A DNA stretch of 36,360 nt from Candidatus Thorarchaeota archaeon. Lineage in GTDB: Archaea; Asgardarchaeota; Thorarchaeia; Thorarchaeales; Thorarchaeaceae. This document shows, one piece after another, positions 32,391 through 36,360 of this stretch. The first letter of the stretch is position 1. Each line of letters begins with the position of its first letter. Where the stretch lies: contig JAGXKG010000019.1 in assembly GCA_018335335.1 (NCBI GenBank), positions 1 to 36,360 of the forward strand. The letters run 5' to 3'. The position numbers and the translations under genes were made by a program. Below the pieces are notes generated by a model that made no database searches, was not told where the DNA came from, and saw only the letters and a list, made by a program, of their open reading frames with translations.

Positions 32391-34573
32391 CTCTTGCACA
32401 AGAATCGGTGATGGCTTGGCTTCGTGATGCTGGATTAGAACCTAGAAAGCTACAGCAGAAGGCCATAGACGCAGGGTTACTCGAAGGAACCAACCTGATG
32501 ATTTGTAGTCCCACAGGATCAGGCAAGACCCTCATTGGTGAGATGGCCGCTCTTCGGGCTGTATCTAATGGACAGAAAGCTGTTTTCATGGTGCCTCTCC
32601 GGTCACTTGCACTACAAGTTGGAAAAACAATCAAGGAACGTTACGCTAGTCGAGGTTTGAATGTAGAGATAAGTACCTCCGATTTCGAAACAAGCGGTAG
32701 TACACTAGAATCTTGTGATGTTCTTGTTGCAACATACGAACGGACCGATTCACTACTTCGCCACAAAGCCGCATGGTTGTCAGATCTTGGTACTGTGATT
32801 GTCGATGAGATTCAGAACATCTCAGATTCAATGAGAGGGGGACGTCTTGAAGGTACGCTTATGCGATTGCGAAAGGCATTCGCTGATATTCAATTTGTGG
32901 TCCTTAGTGCTACCGTCGGTCAGCCCAACATACTAGCTGATTGGTTGGACTGCAAACTCGTGCAGTCGAATCATAGACCAGTTCCCTTGGTAACGCGGGT
33001 TCTCAAAGCAAGTGAACCAGAAAAGACAGTTCAGGATCTTGTGATGAGTAGCATCCAGAAAAGTGGTCAAGTTGTGGTTTTCAACAGAACTCGGCGAGAG
33101 GCTGTAGCCGCAGCTCAGCGGCTTGCACCACATGTAGTTAGGCAATTGCGTCACGTAGAAAAAGAAAGTCTTGTCAACGAAGTAGATTCTCTTGAAAACT
33201 GGAGCGCCTCTTTGCCTCGGGATTTGGTCTCTCTTATTCACAAAGGTGTAGCATACCACCATGCAGGCTTAGATTTTGAGTCTCGGCATCTTGTTGAACG
33301 GCTATTTAAACGAGGTGTTCTGAAGGCGATTTCAGCAACAACAACGCTTGCTTCAGGTATGAATCTGCCAGCTCGAACTGTGGTTCTTTCATCAATTGCT
33401 TCTCCTGCTGATTACAAGGAAATTCTTTCCGCAAATGAGATTCATCAGATGCTCGGAAGGGCTGGTCGCCCAGGGTATGACAAAGAGGGGTTCGGTATCA
33501 TAATAACTCGAAGTGAAGGTGAAAGACAAACCGCTCTTGATGGCTATTTTCATCGTATTGAAGATCCTGAGAATGACGAACACGAAAGGATGCCGAAATT
33601 CAACCCCGTTCGCAGCAGCCTTTCTACTAATCTAGCAGAACAAGTGCTTGTAGCTATCGATTTCCTTGGAGGTGTTGCAGTTTCGGATCTCGAAAATACC
33701 TTCTTTGCTCAGTCATATCTTGTTCACAATCACGTAAGGAACCCAAAATCTCCGGTCCGACCGCTGGTTCTATCCGAGCTAACAGCACAAGCTGCTATTG
33801 AAAAACATGCTATGTCTGAGACCGTTCATGCGGCAATGCAAGGTGTTCTCGCTAGTACCGAAATACGGGAAGAATCTGAACAGACACTAGGAGGCCTAGT
33901 CCAACCCCGTAGTGGCGGTGGATACACGTGTCGCTTCTCTATCAGGCCGCAGAAAAGTGGAGTTATGGAGGGACCCATGTGCTCCTGCGGAAGGCCTATT
34001 TCAGATGACGGCATACTCTGCCCACATCTTGTTGCCTTGGGAATTACGGCCTCAAAATTGGCGCAATCGAAAGCTGATTTCATTATCCCTCTCGCATTGG
34101 GAGAGATGAGTCCGGTGGCGACTCTTAGCAAGCTTGGTCTTATTGAAGCTGGCTCTGATAACCGACTCAAGCTAACAGCTCTTGGGAGCGTTGTCTGCAA
34201 GCTGTATCTTCGTATTCCTACTGTCAGAGAACTCCTTGCTTTGCTTCCAATGGTTGAAACATCGCAGGAGATGCTAGACCTACTGGGTCATATCATCATG
34301 CTAGAAAGTGGGAGAAACTTAGGTGAGTCGGCATCCCGGGTTGCAGCTGAACTGATCTTAACTTCTGATACATGTGAAACCATCTCAGCAAGGAATGATA
34401 TTGACGTAGGTGACGTTAGACTCGTTCTGGAAATGCTTGATTGGGTCCTTATTTCTATTTCAAGCATTGCTGAGATTTCCAACCTGAAGACTGTAGGAAA
34501 TGGGATTCACAGAATGCTCAATGAATTACACTCGAATCGTTACGAGGGTGAAAGAAATGTCAACAAGCAGTGA
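32387..34573 (+). CDS. Ski2/Hel308-like DExH helicase with an inserted SWIM zinc finger
   Basis: A 728-residue superfamily 2 helicase. Motifs are LQQKAIDAGLLEGTN (Q-like), Walker A SPTGSGKT (41-48), VDEIQNI (DEIQ at 140-143, where Hel308 has DEIH or DEVH), VVLSATVG (III), VAYHHAGL (about 288-295), TLASGMNLPAR (V) and HQMLGRAGRPG (VI). After the core there is MCSCGRPISDDGILCPHL, in which Cys532-x-Cys534-x10-Cys545-x-His547 matches the CxC...CxH SWIM signature. A winged-helix/helical tail follows. Catalytic motifs are intact. Hel308-type enzymes act on stalled forks and the Ski2 group on RNA; the DNA-repair neighbours favour DNA. A SWIM finger in this family is unusual and may set the substrate or partner. 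The start overlaps the previous stop by ATGA. Confidence 0.88.
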   Translation: MTLAQESVMAWLRDAGLEPRKLQQKAIDAGLLEGTNLMICSPTGSGKTLIGEMAALRAVSNGQKAVFMVPLRSLALQVGKTIKERYASRGLNVEISTSDFETSGSTLESCDVLVATYERTDSLLRHKAAWLSDLGTVIVDEIQNISDSMRGGRLEGTLMRLRKAFADIQFVVLSATVGQPNILADWLDCKLVQSNHRPVPLVTRVLKASEPEKTVQDLVMSSIQKSGQVVVFNRTRREAVAAAQRLAPHVVRQLRHVEKESLVNEVDSLENWSASLPRDLVSLIHKGVAYHHAGLDFESRHLVERLFKRGVLKAISATTTLASGMNLPARTVVLSSIASPADYKEILSANEIHQMLGRAGRPGYDKEGFGIIITRSEGERQTALDGYFHRIEDPENDEHERMPKFNPVRSSLSTNLAEQVLVAIDFLGGVAVSDLENTFFAQSYLVHNHVRNPKSPVRPLVLSELTAQAAIEKHAMSETVHAAMQGVLASTEIREESEQTLGGLVQPRSGGGYTCRFSIRPQKSGVMEGPMCSCGRPISDDGILCPHLVALGITASKLAQSKADFIIPLALGEMSPVATLSKLGLIEAGSDNRLKLTALGSVVCKLYLRIPTVRELLALLPMVETSQEMLDLLGHIIMLESGRNLGESASRVAAELILTSDTCETISARNDIDVGDVRLVLEMLDWVLISISSIAEISNLKTVGNGIHRMLNELHSNRYEGERNVNKQ

Positions 34574-36092
34574 GAAAAAATCGACACAACTATCTCAAAA
34601 CAGAGAAACCATCAATGAAAATGAGAAAGAAGAGAAGAAATCGCAGATAGAGGACCTGCTTGCCTTTCTCAAAGAAAAAGAGCATGTCGCAAAAGCATAT
34701 CCTGAAATCGGGCTTGTCGTGGGAGTGTGCTTTAAGAAAATTTCCAACACTAGGAGCGTACATGTTTCTTTGACCAATGTTTTGGATCTCAATTCTTGTG
34801 ACCTTCCAAAAATGGCCATGCAGAAAGAGATTCTAGAATACGCCAACAGGGATTTGAAAGAGATTTTCGAGGATCTGGAGATCGATGAACGAATGGAATC
34901 GAAGGCAATCACAACACCATTTGGAACTGCAGAATTCGAGGTGCTGAAATCTACTAAATCCTCGGAAAAATACAGCTTGGTTCGCGAGACAAGGATGAAC
35001 TATGTTGTCAGTTCCGAGATTCTTGAAAAGGAATCGTATTCTTGGTTCTGTGAGCCTAAACATGTTCTGAATCTGCAGGACTTTAGTCTTTCTAGAAGAA
35101 GTGATGTAATAGCAAAGATGCCTGCTATTCGGAGCGCAGTGAGCACCGCGAAATGGGATTCTCTCGAAGACGGTTTTACGAAAGGTTGGACAGCTTTCCT
35201 GACCGCTCTTGTTGGGCTTGCTGGTGTAACAGGCACGCTATACAGTCTATTTGTCGGTGGTTTGGGATGGATTCCTGCTGTTATACTGGCTTCTATTGGT
35301 GGTGTGCTTGCCATTTGGAATGGTGTGACTGCCAGAAAGAAGATAGAGTCTTTCGGGCAGAGACTAGCAAAAGAAGAGGAGAAGATGTCTGAAATAGGTG
35401 ATTTTTCTCGTACTAAGAAGCAGCATAGGGAGAAAGCTGATGCTTTCGAGAAAATCAAAAGCATCAATTTCGTGACATCAACGCTTGCCTCGAAAGTAAT
35501 TGAGAATCTGAAGAACTCAAGAATCAAGAACGCCGCTGAAGTGAGCGGTGTCATAATTGAAGAATGTGCTACAAGATCTTCAACTAAGCGCTCTTCAGTT
35601 CCAGACGATGGTCTCGCTCTATTCCTTGGACTGTTTGAGGAGTTTGAAGCTGATCTTTCGGATGATGAATATGAGGATTTGGCTATTTCATATGCAGGTC
35701 TATCTGGGGAGGTTTCAGATGAGCGAGATGCCCTAATTAGCTATATGGGCGATTTATATCCCGCTTTGTCAAAAACCGGTCTTATTGATACCGAGCTTGT
35801 TGAACGGATTTATGATTCAATGAATTTGCTCGGCGGTGCAGCATATCTAGATGAAGAGATAGAATCTGACCTTCCTGAAGAACTACCAGCAATAAATGTA
35901 GAAAACGACCAAATCATGAATCGGATAAGTGCTGCCGGGATATCGGATGGGGAGGATGAAACGAACCAAGCTGAGGAAGATTCCGGTGAAGATGAGCTAG
36001 AGGTGACCGGACAGGAAATTGCCGATTCGAGGTTGCAAGGGTCCCCTCTCGAGCGAAGATCGTCAAAGGATGATAGTGAGGAGGATTCTTGA
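34557..36092 (+). CDS. Two-TM membrane protein with coiled-coil parts and acidic tail
   Basis: A 511-residue product without a family that I know. A charged N-terminal helix (to about 45) is followed by a mixed domain (46-200), then a TM hairpin (about 211-234 and 238-256, TAFLTALVGLAGVTGTLYSL and AVILASIGGVLAIW). A Lys/Glu-rich coiled-coil stretch follows (about 260-300), then a helical domain and an acidic, Ser/Glu/Asp-rich disordered tail from about 455 to the end. ATG 34557 (GAGGGTG seven bases before) overlaps the helicase gene by 17 bases. Two TM helices with large soluble parts on one side suggest a membrane anchor for the cluster's DNA enzymes (inference). Confidence 0.7.
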   Translation: MSTSSEKKSTQLSQNRETINENEKEEKKSQIEDLLAFLKEKEHVAKAYPEIGLVVGVCFKKISNTRSVHVSLTNVLDLNSCDLPKMAMQKEILEYANRDLKEIFEDLEIDERMESKAITTPFGTAEFEVLKSTKSSEKYSLVRETRMNYVVSSEILEKESYSWFCEPKHVLNLQDFSLSRRSDVIAKMPAIRSAVSTAKWDSLEDGFTKGWTAFLTALVGLAGVTGTLYSLFVGGLGWIPAVILASIGGVLAIWNGVTARKKIESFGQRLAKEEEKMSEIGDFSRTKKQHREKADAFEKIKSINFVTSTLASKVIENLKNSRIKNAAEVSGVIIEECATRSSTKRSSVPDDGLALFLGLFEEFEADLSDDEYEDLAISYAGLSGEVSDERDALISYMGDLYPALSKTGLIDTELVERIYDSMNLLGGAAYLDEEIESDLPEELPAINVENDQIMNRISAAGISDGEDETNQAEEDSGEDELEVTGQEIADSRLQGSPLERRSSKDDSEEDS

Positions 36093-36360
36093 TGAATAGT
36101 CCATGTGATCTAAATGGGCTGATTCACATTTCTGGAGAGCCCGCCTCAGGAAAAACGCTTTTCGCAATAGGCTATGCTTCTGAAATGTCCAGAAAAGGAG
36201 ACGTTTTGTGGGTTAACACAAACGGGAAGATGTCTTTCCTCACGCCTCTGAAGAGAACCATATCGCGGCGAAATGGAAACGCGAAATCTGTTAGAATCTT
36301 GACTGCTTTGGGGCATGAGATGATTAGAAAGACAATATCGAACATTCCTTCGTTTCTCAC
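36092..36360 (+). CDS. RecA-fold ATPase, 5' part only (runs off the window)
   Basis: The first 89 codons are visible. NGLIHISGEPASGKTLFAIG carries a full Walker A motif (GEPASGKT, residues 15-22) at the usual place after a short strand. DVLWVNTNGKMSF follows, where RadA/RadB proteins have the next strand and the DTE-like turn. This points to a RadB/RadA-type ATPase, distinct from the RadA-like protein earlier in the cluster because there is no N-terminal helix-hairpin-helix domain. The ATG shares one base with the previous stop (TGATG). The rest of the gene lies beyond the window, so the domain content downstream is unknown. Confidence 0.7.
   Translation, partial: MNSPCDLNGLIHISGEPASGKTLFAIGYASEMSRKGDVLWVNTNGKMSFLTPLKRTISRRNGNAKSVRILTALGHEMIRKTISNIPSFL

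Noticed and set aside
1-36360. CRISPR arrays, tRNA or rRNA genes, insertion sequences
   Set aside because: I saw no regular direct repeats with spacers, no tRNA-like cloverleaf with a TTCGANNC loop, no rRNA stretches, and no transposase with flanking inverted repeats.
24014-36360. Calling the cluster a Ced/Ted DNA-import system or a classic Mre11-Rad50-HerA-NurA operon
   Set aside because: No Mre11, Rad50 or NurA gene is present in the window, the HerA-like protein has lost its P-loop, and the small membrane proteins do not show recognisable CedA features.

Overview
The window looks like a piece of an archaeal chromosome with moderate GC content. Evidence for Archaea: a signal peptidase of the archaeal/ER type (Ser-His, no Lys), a RadA-type recombinase with an N-terminal HhH domain, an XPD/Rad3-like helicase with an Fe-S cysteine set, a Ski2/Hel308-like helicase, a HerA-like protein, a DPSL-type ferritin-like protein, and A/T-rich TATA-like boxes. 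A GH3 enzyme and the general gene style would fit an Asgard archaeon such as Thorarchaeota, but that placement is inference. No rRNA, tRNA, CRISPR array or insertion sequence was recognised.

Region 1 (1-7535) is mixed housekeeping: the 3' part of an AAA-type ATPase, signal peptidase I, an unknown protein, a six-repeat TPR protein, a decayed beta-carbonic anhydrase tail, a metallo-beta-lactamase/rhodanese fusion paired with a gamma-glutamyltransferase, and an exported membrane-anchored protein. Region 2 (7536-12750) is rich in amino-acid catabolism: aspartase, an FMN-binding split-barrel protein, a broken thioredoxin-like gene, a DPSL ferritin-like protein, a frameshifted cysteine synthase and a threonine dehydratase. 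With the gamma-glutamyltransferase this suggests a peptide or amino-acid user.

Region 3 (12762-23708) holds a GT-C membrane glycosyltransferase-like protein, two large unknown proteins with the same C-terminal layout facing each other, a GH3 acyl-adenylating enzyme, small unknown genes, a truncated nucleotidyltransferase-like fragment, a RecA-fold protein without a P-loop, and an Ldh2-family dehydrogenase. Two intergenic spacers here (18477-18632 and 23811-23965) share a co-linear set of conserved sequence blocks and an inverted repeat.

Region 4 (24014-36360, running off the window) is the most striking part. Twelve same-strand genes are almost all coupled by 1-17 base overlaps, most of them ATGA or GTGA. 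They encode two unknown proteins, a RadA-like recombinase, a zinc-ribbon/winged-helix protein, an unknown protein, an XPD-like helicase, a two-TM membrane protein, a 90-residue protein, a membrane-anchored HerA/VirB4-like protein with a destroyed P-loop, a Ski2-like helicase carrying a SWIM zinc finger, a membrane protein with an acidic tail, and a second RecA-fold ATPase. I propose it is a membrane-associated DNA-processing machine (repair, DNA transfer or defence). The combination is not one I can name.
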